Below, in pieces: positions 55,631-64,000 of a DNA stretch of 64,000 nucleotides. The position numbers were made by a program, and so were the translations under genes. How positions within the stretch are numbered: position 1 is the stretch's first letter; the number at the start of each line of letters is the position of its first letter. Where the stretch lies: positions 390,086-454,085 of the forward strand of contig NZ_JAELXV010000004.1 in NCBI RefSeq assembly GCF_016427535.1, read 5' to 3'. Source of the DNA: Hymenobacter sp. BT559 (GTDB taxonomy: Bacteria > Bacteroidota > Bacteroidia > Cytophagales > Hymenobacteraceae). The notes beneath the pieces are model-generated. The model was not told where the DNA came from. It saw only the letters and a list, made by a program, of their open reading frames with translations, and ran no database searches.

Positions 55631-56788
55631 TTAGTTGCTGGTGCGCAAGCCGCCGGCCCGGCTCCCAAACCCATAGCCGAGGCTTACTATCAATGAGTTA
55701 ACACTGGCTGAATTATCAAGCGTCAGCCGCGACAGTGCCAAGTCAACGCGCAGGCCGCTCAAGGCCACGCCGGCACCCAGGCTATATTGCCCCTTCCACT
55801 CATCATGGTAGGTAGCCGGCGTACCCGCGGGCACGGCATCCATCATCTTTATTTGCTGATAGTTGCCAACGCCGCCCCGCAAGAAAACCAGGTTGCGGTA
55901 GCCTATTTCCACTCCTGCTCGTGGGTCAATACTTACGCGGCTGGCGGCAAGGAGCGTTCCGCGGTTGCCATCGGTGGTAGTTTCGAGGTCGGTGGCTACC
56001 AAGGCTGTAAACTGGGCCGGCAGCTTGAACTGATACCCAACGCCTATTACCAACCTAGGCAGCGTCAGCTCAGTAGAGTTGGTCGGAATAATTTCGCCAG
56101 GAACAGTAGTGGCCTTAAAGTTCTCGGCGTTGATGCTCCAAGCATTGAAGGTTGTTGTAATGTCGCGGGCCGTTAGGCCCAGGCGCCATCCTCCGCGATT
56201 GTACTGCACGCCAGCATCTATCCCAAAGCCGTAGGCGTTAGCATAGGAGCCAATGTTACGATAAATCAGCTTGGCGTTAGCCCCTACACTCAGGCCTTCA
56301 GGCCCTAGCTTACGGGCGTAGCTCAGCAGCAAGGCATAGTCGGCTACCGAGAAATATTTGATTCTATCGTACTGAATTTGACCATACTCATTGATAAGGG
56401 CCCGGGTGTCGGCAATGTTATCGACGCCCGAGCGCAGCAACGTGGCCCCCACCACGGTTTTATCATCGAGGGGCATGGCAAAAGCGGCGTAGTCATTTTT
56501 CACGACCCCCGAAAACAATTCGGAATGCATGAGCACTCCGTCGTAGCGGGCCTGCAGATTGGTGAGGGCAGCGGGATTCCAGTAGCCTGCCGTGGCATCA
56601 GTGGCTAGGCTTACTTGCACTTTACCCATACCTAGGGAGCGTGCCCCTGCGCCTAGGTTTAGAAACTCATTACTGTACTTAGGGGCGCTGGTTTGGGCAT
56701 GAGCGCCCACCACGGCGGCCAGGGCTAGCCCTAAGCCTAGGCTCCACTTCGTGCACCACGACCGAATAGCAGGGGTAGATGTTAGCAT
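55631..56788 (-). CDS. porV: PorV-like outer-membrane protein of the T9SS
   Basis: 385 residues from ATG 56788, which begins a signal peptide (LGLALAAVVGAHAQ). The mature part starts KYSNEFLNLGAGARSLGMG, the characteristic PorV/PorQ N-terminus, followed by GYWNPAALTNLQ and a 14-strand FadL-like barrel. PorV shuttles cargo from the translocon to the PorU sortase. A longer frame reaches 56884 without a signal. Upstream of the sortase gene by about 95 bp, same direction. Confidence 0.88.
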   Translation of the reverse strand: MLTSTPAIRSWCTKWSLGLGLALAAVVGAHAQTSAPKYSNEFLNLGAGARSLGMGKVQVSLATDATAGYWNPAALTNLQARYDGVLMHSELFSGVVKNDYAAFAMPLDDKTVVGATLLRSGVDNIADTRALINEYGQIQYDRIKYFSVADYALLLSYARKLGPEGLSVGANAKLIYRNIGSYANAYGFGIDAGVQYNRGGWRLGLTARDITTTFNAWSINAENFKATTVPGEIIPTNSTELTLPRLVIGVGYQFKLPAQFTALVATDLETTTDGNRGTLLAASRVSIDPRAGVEIGYRNLVFLRGGVGNYQQIKMMDAVPAGTPATYHDEWKGQYSLGAGVALSGLRVDLALSRLTLDNSASVNSLIVSLGYGFGSRAGGLRTSN

Positions 56789-57159
56789 AGCAGATATAAA
56801 GACGAAGAAAATTGTCACGCCAACGCAAGTTACTGCCAGATAGTGCGAGTAGCTACCTGTCTTATTCTGGTTCGCCAGCGGCAACTCCTCTTAATCTGCT
56901 CGCATTCCAAGCATTAGCTCGTCAGTTAGCGATGCAGGAGCTAGCTGGGCGGTAGCCAGCTAGTATTTTCTTGAACTTTTCTAATTACAGGGTAAGGTTT
57001 GCCCTCATTTTGAAACCTCTTGGTGGCCTAGTCTTAAAAATATTTTTTTGAGCTCCTTCCTATGCCGCAACAAAAAATTTTTACACCGAGTATTATGCAA
57101 TACAAAGTACCTGTACTACATTTGTACTGTTCCTCACCTACTACTAGCCCATACCGCCC
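56789..57159. other. Divergent intergenic region upstream of porV and padR
   Basis: About 370 bp. The padR promoter and dyad lie at 57101-57126. The remainder shows no gene, no strong hairpin and no clear TAnnTTTG box for porV. Confidence 0.5.
57101..57126 (+). promoter_or_regulatory. padR promoter with overlapping dyad (likely operator)
   Basis: TACATTTG (57117-57124) is a -7 element. The segment starts TACAAA and ends TTTGTA in dyad, with an inner exact palindrome TGTACTACA at 57112-57120. PadR regulators bind such TGTA/TACA dyads, so autoregulation is probable. Confidence 0.55.
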
Positions 57160-57498
57160 ATGAAACTAGAGAACACCCAGGTGCAGATGCGCAAAGGCAT
57201 CCTCGAATTCTGCATTCTGGAGATTATCGGCCGCGGGGAGGCCTACGCCAGCGATATGCTGGAGGAGCTCACCCAAGCCCGCATGATAGTGGTGGAGGGC
57301 ACGCTTTACCCGCTGCTCACGCGCCTCAAGAATGCCGCCCTACTCGACTACGTCTGGAAGGAATCGACCTCCGGCCCACCGCGCAAGTACTACACGCTCA
57401 CCGACTCGGGCCGCCAGTTTTTGGAAGAACTGCGCCAGACCTGGGAAGAAATGGCCCTCTCGGTCGGCATTATTCGCCAGCCCCGTCGCCCCGCTTAA
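57160..57498 (+). CDS. PadR-family transcriptional regulator
   Basis: 112 residues, a minimal PadR winged helix. QMRKGILEFCILEIIGRGEAY (helix 1), MIVVEGTLYPLLTRLKNAALL (recognition helix) and GPPRKYYTLTDSGRQFLEEL (wing and dimer helix) match the family well. It lies 66 bp upstream of the PspC/GIN protein in the same direction, the usual pairing in Bacteroidota, so it probably represses that operon in response to an envelope signal. Confidence 0.93.
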   Translation: MKLENTQVQMRKGILEFCILEIIGRGEAYASDMLEELTQARMIVVEGTLYPLLTRLKNAALLDYVWKESTSGPPRKYYTLTDSGRQFLEELRQTWEEMALSVGIIRQPRRPA

Positions 57499-57564
57499 TC
57501 ACCCTGCATTTCCGCCCCTCTTTCAGCCTAAAACTGCCGCGCTTCGCCGCCTGCGGCCTTTCCC

Positions 57565-60261
57565 ATGAAAAAGAACATCAGTATCAACTTGCAGGGTATC
57601 ATCTTCCACATCGAAGATGATGGCTACGAAGTGCTTAGCCGCTACCTCCACGAGGTGAAGGCGCACTTTGCCAGCTACCAGGGCCACGAGGAGATAGTGG
57701 CCGACATCGAGGGCCGCATTGCCGAGCTGTTTTCGGCGCGTCTCTCGGCTGTTAAACAAGTCATTACCCTCACCGACGTGCAGGAAATGACCGCCAAGAT
57801 GGGCCGCGTGAGCGACTTTGCCTCGGAACCTGATGAAGACGACGAGCCCGCCTACGCCGAGCCCACGGCCGCCAGCCAGTCGGCCGGCTTCGGGCGTGGC
57901 TACACGGGCGGCGCTACGCCTCCGCCTGCTGGCAGCCAGGGCACGGCCGACGGCCGCCGCCTCTACCGCGACCTAGCACACCGCAAAATTGCGGGCGTAT
58001 GCGCTGGCCTGGCGCAATACTTCATGGTAAACCCGCTGGTGGTGCGGCTGATTTTCCTGGCTTTCGTCCTATTGCCCAACCTCATTGGTGGCGTGCGCTT
58101 TTTTCCTGGCAATGGCTTTGTGCGTCATCACTTTGATTTTGGCGGTATTGCGCTCATTGCTTACATCGTACTGTGGATAGCCCTACCCAAGCGCGACGAC
58201 GCCCCCGCCCCTATCGATACGCTCGACTTTGGTGGCTCGCTCACCGGCCGCAAGCTCTTCCGCGATGTGGATACTGGTAAAATAGGCGGCGTATCGGCTG
58301 GCCTGGCGGCCTACTTCCGCACCGATGTGGTGCTGGTGCGGGTGCTGTTCTTACTGAGCTTGTTCCTAGGTGGCTCGGGCTTCATTATCTATCTCATTCT
58401 GTGGGTAGTAGTACCCGAGGCCCGCATGGTATCGGAGAAAATGCAGATGCGCGGCGACGCCGTCACGCTTTCGGGCATCGATAATACGTTGCGCACCAGC
58501 GCCTTTGAAGGCGATGCAACTACGCCGGCTGGTAGCCGCTCGGTAGGCACTTTTCTAGAGGGGGCGGCGCGTAGCGCCAAGCCGGCGGCCTCCTTCCTAG
58601 GTACTGTTATTCGCTGGTTAGTAGGCTTATGGCTGATTTTCTGGGGAGGCGGCTGGCTGATTGGCACGCTGGTGCTCCTAGGTGCCGCCCTGAGCATTAT
58701 TCCCTTCACAGCCGTGGAGCATACCAGCAATGGCTTTATGTTCGACAATGAGTTTGGTGCGGTAGTGCGCAACCTGCCCCCTTGGGGCGCAGTAGCTATG
58801 GCGCTGACGGTAGGCATTATAGCCATCGGCCTGATACTGCTGGGCCTGCGCCTGATAATGCGCCGCTGGATACTAGGCCGCAACACGGGGCTGGTGATGC
58901 TAGGCTTGTGGCTACTAGGCGTGGCAGGTTCGGTAGCAGCCGGTTTGCAAGTGGCTCGCGAGTTTCAGGCTAAGGGTACCTACGACACAACCCTGCGCCT
59001 AAATGCTACGCCGGGCCGAGGCATCGTGCTCGACTCGCGTGATGTGGAGGACCGCATGGAATGGGTGAATCTGAACGTGGCCCCGGCCGATAGCGGCAAG
59101 GCACCCTACGTGGAGCAGGAGTTTCGGGCCAACGGCCGCACCGAAGAAGCCGCCCGCCTCACGGCCCAGCAAACGATGGTGTACAACATCGAGCAGCGCG
59201 ATTCGACTATCACTTTTGATGAGGGTCTGCGCCTCAAGGACAACGCCCCGTACCGCAACCAGAAGCTGCGCCTGACCTTGTACCTGCCTCTGGACAAAGT
59301 GTACCGCCTCACGCCCGACTTTGTGCGACACCTGCGCGGCGAAGACTTTACTAGTGGCGAGCTGCCCAACACCGATGGCGACCGCTCGTACCGTGCCCGT
59401 ATCACGCGTGAGGGCAAGTTTGCTTGCCTCGACTGCCCGCCCGCTGACCGGGAGGATGCTGACAACGACAATGATAACGACGGCGATGAGGTAGTAGACA
59501 TCGATGCTGATGGCACCAAAATGAAGCTGCACGTGAATACCGATGGCAATGAGCCCACCGTGCGCATCAGCACCAGCGCGCCCAACTTCAACACCGACCC
59601 CGGCCACTACGGCACCGGGCGCAAGACCCTTAGCAGCGGCGAAGAATTCAGCGAAATCGAAGCAGGCGGTCTGTTTCGGGTACTAGTGCGGCAGGGCAAC
59701 AGCTATAAGGCTGAGGCTGCCGGCCGCAGCGGCGACCTCGACGACGTGCGTCTCGAAGTACGCGGCGAGCGGCTTATCATCCGAGGCCGCCGCAACAACG
59801 GCTTGTTTTCGGCTTTCGGCAACCACCGCAATCCAATACTGGTAACCGTGACGCTGCCCCGGCTCAAGCGCCTGGAGCTAAGCGCCGCCTGCCAGGCCGA
59901 CGTAAGCGGCTTCCGCGACGAAGACCTGCGCGTGAATGCTTCCAGCGCCGCCTCGGCCCGCCTCGCCGTTGAGGTGCCGCACCTCGAAATCGACCTCAGC
60001 AGCGCTGCCCACGCCGAGCTCAGCGGCTCGGCCAACGAGCTGTCGGTAGACGGCTCCAGCGCCAGCTCGCTCAATGCCCTAGGTTTGCGCGCTACCAAGG
60101 CTTCCGTCGACCTCAGCAGCGGCTCCGAAGCCAGCGTGCGCGCCACCGATGTGCTGAAAGTAGACCTCAGCAGCGGCAGCCAAGTGAAATACGCCGGCAA
60201 CCCCAACCGCATCGAGAAAGACCTCAACAGCGGCAGCTCGCTAGAGCAGGTGAAGGAGTAA
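57565..60261 (+). CDS. PspC-domain membrane protein with C-terminal GIN (DUF2807) domain
   Basis: 898 residues. A short N-terminal domain (1-90, NINLQGIIFHIEDDGYEVL) is followed by two PspC domains, each with GRRLYRDLAHRKIAGVCAGL or GRKLFRDVDTGKIGGVSAGL. Several membrane helices lie at about 350-460. An acidic DNDNDNDGDE linker (near 640) precedes a repetitive beta-helix GIN/DUF2807 domain (about 690-890) with SAASARL, SAAHAELSGS and DLSSGSQVKYAG steps, probably periplasmic. Likely an envelope-stress component under PadR control. Confidence 0.88.
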   Translation: MKKNISINLQGIIFHIEDDGYEVLSRYLHEVKAHFASYQGHEEIVADIEGRIAELFSARLSAVKQVITLTDVQEMTAKMGRVSDFASEPDEDDEPAYAEPTAASQSAGFGRGYTGGATPPPAGSQGTADGRRLYRDLAHRKIAGVCAGLAQYFMVNPLVVRLIFLAFVLLPNLIGGVRFFPGNGFVRHHFDFGGIALIAYIVLWIALPKRDDAPAPIDTLDFGGSLTGRKLFRDVDTGKIGGVSAGLAAYFRTDVVLVRVLFLLSLFLGGSGFIIYLILWVVVPEARMVSEKMQMRGDAVTLSGIDNTLRTSAFEGDATTPAGSRSVGTFLEGAARSAKPAASFLGTVIRWLVGLWLIFWGGGWLIGTLVLLGAALSIIPFTAVEHTSNGFMFDNEFGAVVRNLPPWGAVAMALTVGIIAIGLILLGLRLIMRRWILGRNTGLVMLGLWLLGVAGSVAAGLQVAREFQAKGTYDTTLRLNATPGRGIVLDSRDVEDRMEWVNLNVAPADSGKAPYVEQEFRANGRTEEAARLTAQQTMVYNIEQRDSTITFDEGLRLKDNAPYRNQKLRLTLYLPLDKVYRLTPDFVRHLRGEDFTSGELPNTDGDRSYRARITREGKFACLDCPPADREDADNDNDNDGDEVVDIDADGTKMKLHVNTDGNEPTVRISTSAPNFNTDPGHYGTGRKTLSSGEEFSEIEAGGLFRVLVRQGNSYKAEAAGRSGDLDDVRLEVRGERLIIRGRRNNGLFSAFGNHRNPILVTVTLPRLKRLELSAACQADVSGFRDEDLRVNASSAASARLAVEVPHLEIDLSSAAHAELSGSANELSVDGSSASSLNALGLRATKASVDLSSGSEASVRATDVLKVDLSSGSQVKYAGNPNRIEKDLNSGSSLEQVKE

Positions 60262-60264
60262 TTA

Positions 60265-60352
60265 TTACTGGTTAGTTGTAAATGGGTAATGCCGCTCAAC
60301 GACTCCCAAGCGGGGCGTTGAGCGGCATTACCCATTTACAACTAACCAGTAA
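60265..60352. repeat. 37-bp perfect inverted repeat at convergent junction
   Basis: Arms 60265-60301 and 60316-60352 are exact inverted copies with a 14-nt loop, between the convergent PspC and SUI1 genes. The outer part has the word GTTAGTTGTAAAT, close to the word in the repeat at 62593. Confidence 0.92.
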
Positions 60353-60360
60353 CTAGCAGC

Positions 60361-60699
60361 TTAGCCGCCTATCTGCTTGGCCTTGTAGCCTTCTTTCAGC
60401 AGCACTTCCAGCACTTTGGCGCGGAAGTCGCCCTGCACTACTATTTCGCCGTCTTTAGCGCTACCGCCTACGCCGCACTTGGTCTTGAGAAGCTTACCTA
60501 GGGTCTGTAAATCTTCCTCGCGGCCCACGAAGCCGGTAATGAGCGTAACCTGCTTGCCGCCGCGCTGCTTTTTGTCGAGCTGCACGCGCAGCTGCTGTTG
60601 CTGGGGTGGCAGCGTGGTAGCCTCCGCTTCGCCGCTGGTTTGGTACGTAAAATCGGGATTGGTAGAGTACACCACGCCCTGGCGCTGGTCTTTTTTCAT
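60361..60699 (-). CDS. SUI1/eIF1-like translation factor (YciH family)
   Basis: 112 residues. The C-terminal SUI1 domain is clear: LDKKQRGGKQVTLITGFVG, LQTLGKLLKTKCGVGGSAKD and GEIVVQGDFRAKVLEVLLKEG. Bacterial YciH proteins influence start-codon selection on the small ribosomal subunit. The N-terminal 40 residues are flexible and Gln-rich. Confidence 0.92.
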   Translation of the reverse strand: MKKDQRQGVVYSTNPDFTYQTSGEAEATTLPPQQQQLRVQLDKKQRGGKQVTLITGFVGREEDLQTLGKLLKTKCGVGGSAKDGEIVVQGDFRAKVLEVLLKEGYKAKQIGG

Positions 60700-60708
60700 A
60701 ACCGAAAA

Positions 60709-61497
60709 TTACGTGGTAGCTGGCTCTTGAGCCAGCGCCGCCTGAATGCCATTCCAGAGGGCTACACGGGCAGCCATACCCTGGCGGGCTACCTCAGTGG
60801 TCTGTTGCCAGCGGGCCAGGTCGGTGCCGCAGAGGTCGCGCACCATTTGCTGGGCCAGCGGAGCGTGGTTTTCCTCGTCGAGCTCGATGTGGCGGTTGAG
60901 GTAATAAATAAATGTGTCGAGCTGACCTGGGAAGCGCCGCCCTAGGTCGGCCACCAGGTGCCGAAACATATCAGGAATAACGTCTTCGCGGCCAAACGTA
61001 AACGCGGCCGCTACGGCGTGCGGCTGCCCGGCCGCAATCACGGCAAAGGTCTGCTTCACAAATTCCTGCACGGCTGCCGGGGCCTGGGCGGCGGCTAGGG
61101 CGGCGGGCACGCTGGCCCCCTCCCCTAGGGCGGCAAGCAGGCGCTCGGCGGGCGCGGTGTCGGCCCCGGCCTCACGCATGGCGCGCAAATACAGCTCGAA
61201 GTGGCTGGTAGGCTGGCCTTCGGGGTCAACATCGGTTTCTTCTTCCAACACTATCTCGTTGATGAGGCGGCGCGTGGCGGGGTTGCCGGTGGGCACCCAG
61301 GGCAGCGTGGTGCAGGTAAGGTCGCGCTGCAAGGCTTTGAGCAGCGACATAAAATCCCACACCGCAAACACGTGGTGCGCCATAAATACCCGCAGGTCGT
61401 CGAGCGAGTGGATGCTGTAGTACAGCGAGTGGTCGACCAACCGCTGCCGGGCCGGCTGCAAGTCAGCTTGCAGCTCTTTAATAAAATCCTGAGCCAT
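60709..61497 (-). CDS. DUF3050 protein (haem-oxygenase-like fold)
   Basis: 262 residues, all helical. HSLDDLRVFMAHHVFAVWDF, NEIVLEEETDVD and YYLNRHIELDEENHAPLA provide conserved His and Glu residues arranged as in di-metal haem-oxygenase-like proteins. The family has no established function; a di-iron oxygenase role is possible. Ten bases upstream of the SUI1 gene, same direction, so co-transcription is likely. Confidence 0.88.
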   Translation of the reverse strand: MAQDFIKELQADLQPARQRLVDHSLYYSIHSLDDLRVFMAHHVFAVWDFMSLLKALQRDLTCTTLPWVPTGNPATRRLINEIVLEEETDVDPEGQPTSHFELYLRAMREAGADTAPAERLLAALGEGASVPAALAAAQAPAAVQEFVKQTFAVIAAGQPHAVAAAFTFGREDVIPDMFRHLVADLGRRFPGQLDTFIYYLNRHIELDEENHAPLAQQMVRDLCGTDLARWQQTTEVARQGMAARVALWNGIQAALAQEPATT

Positions 61498-61638
61498 TAT
61501 AGTTCTGCTTTATGCAGCTAAATTAAGTTCTACCTGCCTAACAGCCGAACACGATAAATAGCTTACGCGCTGCTCAAAAACTGCCAGTGCGCAGCAGCTT
61601 ACGATGAAAGGCGGCCAGCGGATTGCCGTGTTTGCTCG

Positions 61639-62514
61639 CTACACAGCCACTTCTAGGGCCAGCGGCAGCAAGTCAAATTCAAACTCGGTGCCGTGGCCTA
61701 GGTAATCGCCATCGGCATGGCAGCCGATGGGCGCGGCGGCACGCACCGTGGTGTGGCTCGTGTGGCTGTAGGCGGCGCCGCCAGTGCGCGGCAGCGTACC
61801 TAGGGCCATACCCAGCACCACTTGCACGGCTCGCCAAGGCGGCAGCGCATCCATGAGGCACATATCGAGCAGGCCGTCCTGCAAATTGGCGTCGGGCGCG
61901 ATGTAGGCGTTGTTGCCGTACTGCGAGGCATTGGCAAAGGCCAGCACGTAGCAGTTGGTTTCGAGCTTCACACCGTTGGTTTCGACTACCACCGGCACCG
62001 ACTTAAACGTCTGGTATTCGCTCAGGGTCACGCGCATATAGGTGCTCAGTCCCCGCGAGCCGGCTTGGGCAAACATTTGGCTCACGCGGGCATCAAACCC
62101 CAGCCCAGCCGTGCAAAAAAACGGCCGGCCATTGACCCGCCCTACGTCCATACGGCTAAAGACGGGCTCGCGCAGGCGGCGCAAAGCCCGGCTTAGGTTT
62201 AGGGGTACTTTGAGGTGGCGAGCTAGGCCGTTGCCCGAGCCGCGCGGCACAATGCCCATGGCGGTATTTTCTTGGTGCAGCAGCCCCTGCCCTACCTCGT
62301 TCACGGTGCCATCGCCGCCTACGGCCACCACTACCCGGCAGCCCGCCCGCGCAGCCTCGCGCGCCAACTCGGTGGCGTGGCCGGGCCCTTCAGTGGGGCG
62401 CAGCACGTAGTCGCCCTGGCTTTCAGTGCCAAAGTGCCGCGCCAACAGCACCGGAAACTCGGCCCGGCGGCCGGTGCCCGCCATCGGATTAAAAATGAAA
62501 CAAGTACGCGGCAT
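61639..62514 (-). CDS. Diacylglycerol kinase-family lipid kinase (YegS-like)
   Basis: 291 residues. The N-terminal NAD-kinase-like domain has FIFNPMAGTGRRAEFPVLL, VVAVGGDGTVNEVGQGL (nucleotide-binding GGDGT) and GIVPRGSGNGLARHL. The C-terminal beta-sandwich has FFCTAGLGFDARVSQMF and DGLLDMCLMDALPPWR. Phosphorylates a lipid such as diacylglycerol; the exact substrate is unclear. Confidence 0.92.
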   Translation of the reverse strand: MPRTCFIFNPMAGTGRRAEFPVLLARHFGTESQGDYVLRPTEGPGHATELAREAARAGCRVVVAVGGDGTVNEVGQGLLHQENTAMGIVPRGSGNGLARHLKVPLNLSRALRRLREPVFSRMDVGRVNGRPFFCTAGLGFDARVSQMFAQAGSRGLSTYMRVTLSEYQTFKSVPVVVETNGVKLETNCYVLAFANASQYGNNAYIAPDANLQDGLLDMCLMDALPPWRAVQVVLGMALGTLPRTGGAAYSHTSHTTVRAAAPIGCHADGDYLGHGTEFEFDLLPLALEVAV

Positions 62515-62558
62515 ACCTTCTAGCGTCGCCCGCCAGGCGACTATTCAAAAAAGACAAT

Positions 62559-62591
62559 AAAAAAGGCCCGCCTAGCAGGCAGGCCTTTTTT
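62559..62591. terminator. Rho-independent terminator
   Basis: AAAAAAGGCC and GGCCTTTTTT flank an inner GCC/GGC-containing loop, between the lipid kinase and gap genes. Confidence 0.75.
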
Positions 62592-62592
62592 A

Positions 62593-62663
62593 TAATTATT
62601 AATTGTTAGTTGTCAATTACTTTAAAGGGCAATTAACCATTGACAACTAATCATTAATAATTA
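62593..62663. repeat. A/T-rich near-perfect inverted repeat downstream of gap
   Basis: Arms 62593-62617 and 62639-62663 match at 23 of 25 positions, with the word TTAGTTGTCAAT. It sits between the gap stop and the terminator. Confidence 0.75.
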
Positions 62664-62665
62664 AA

Positions 62666-63673
<1,008 letters not shown>

Positions 63674-63875
63674 GGTGTTGGGAAAAATGGAAGTAGGACG
63701 GGCCGCCCAGGCGGCACCAGTGAAATGTGCGGCGAAGGTACGCGCTAAGGCTCTTTTACCGAAAAGACAGCCTCGCACCTTCTGCTTCTCTTAACAGCTA
63801 CACCAAGCGCGCAGTTTTTTTTCGGCTGAAAATCAACGCAGTTTTAATTATGTGCTACGTTTATTAGCCCCAATA

Positions 63876-63906
63876 TTTGGTTTGAAAGTAAACCGTTGTA
63901 CCTTTG
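63876..63906 (+). promoter_or_regulatory. Consensus Bacteroidota promoter for tRNA-Glu
   Basis: TTTG (63876-63879), exactly 19 nt, then TACCTTTG (63899-63906). The tRNA begins 19 nt downstream. This is the best match to the lineage consensus in the window. Confidence 0.8.
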
Positions 63907-63924
63907 CACCACCAAAACAAAAAC

Positions 63925-63996
63925 GGTCCGTTCGTCTAGGGGTTAGGACAGTAGATTTTCATTCTACCAACAGGGGTTCGATTCCCCTACGGACTA
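63925..63996 (+). tRNA. tRNA-Glu (TTC)
   Basis: Acceptor GGTCCGT pairs with ACGGACT, D arm TTCGTCTAGGGGTTAGGACAG, anticodon arm GTAGA-TTTTCAT-TCTAC (anticodon TTC), T arm AGGGG-TTCGATT-CCCCT, discriminator A. CCA is not encoded. First acceptor pair is G-U. Confidence 0.96.
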
Positions 63997-64000
63997 CTAA

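Overview
The window is a GC-rich chromosomal segment from a member of the Bacteroidota, most likely a Hymenobacter-like member of the Cytophagales. This rests on several signs: Bacteroidota-type promoters (TTTG about 19 nt upstream of TAnnTTTG, perfect in front of the terminal tRNA-Glu), an apparent lack of strong Shine-Dalgarno sequences, type IX secretion components (a C25-family PorU-type sortase and PorV), a DUF4270 lipoprotein, and tRNA genes without encoded CCA. The genus is inferred from general resemblance; no search was run.

Layout. 1-6.2 kb: aldo/keto reductase (cut by the window edge), class III aminotransferase, TerB-like protein, pfkA, miaA and a glycosyltransferase. 6.2-13.1 kb: a large hybrid histidine kinase with Hpt domain followed by a lone receiver, an MBL-fold hydrolase, an NFACT/Rqc2-like protein and tRNA-Leu. 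13.3-25.2 kb: iron permease-like protein, a secreted histone-like protein, a 2073-residue alpha-2-macroglobulin, mreBCD and purH. 25.4-29.5 kb: an acyl-CoA dehydrogenase-like / PIG-L deacetylase / NodS-like methyltransferase / GT2 cluster. 29.8-33.6 kb: outer-membrane barrel, UbiA prenyltransferase, Dps and MOSC protein.

33.7-40.7 kb is the most remarkable part: a co-oriented minus-strand RNA-metabolism locus. In transcription order it encodes a TROVE/Ro60 protein, a compact Y-like RNA, a PARG-type ADP-ribose glycohydrolase, a structured RNA, a tandem array of seven Y-RNA-like genes (most carrying tRNA-like T and D arms in permuted order), a PcfJ-domain protein, another compact Y-like RNA, and RtcB RNA ligase. 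The nine RNAs share a 5' block (near GGUGCCGUAG), an 8-9 bp stem whose sequence differs between units while pairing is kept, a UACUUCG-like block, and a 3' block (near CGCUUGUUGCC). I infer a Ro60-Y RNA surveillance and repair system with an unusually rich set of tRNA-mimicking RNAs. A regulatory region with several palindromes separates it from a divergent J-domain-like gene.

42.4-64 kb: PD-(D/E)XK nuclease-like protein, DUF4270 and kelch lipoproteins, a LolC/E-type permease, DUF1343/NamZ-like protein, fmt, folA, the PorU-like sortase and PorV, a PadR regulator with a PspC/GIN-domain membrane protein, SUI1 factor, DUF3050 protein, lipid kinase, gap and tRNA-Glu.

Two sequence-level patterns run through the window. 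CCTAGG is strikingly frequent in coding DNA. Many gene junctions, especially convergent ones, carry long perfect or near-perfect palindromes.
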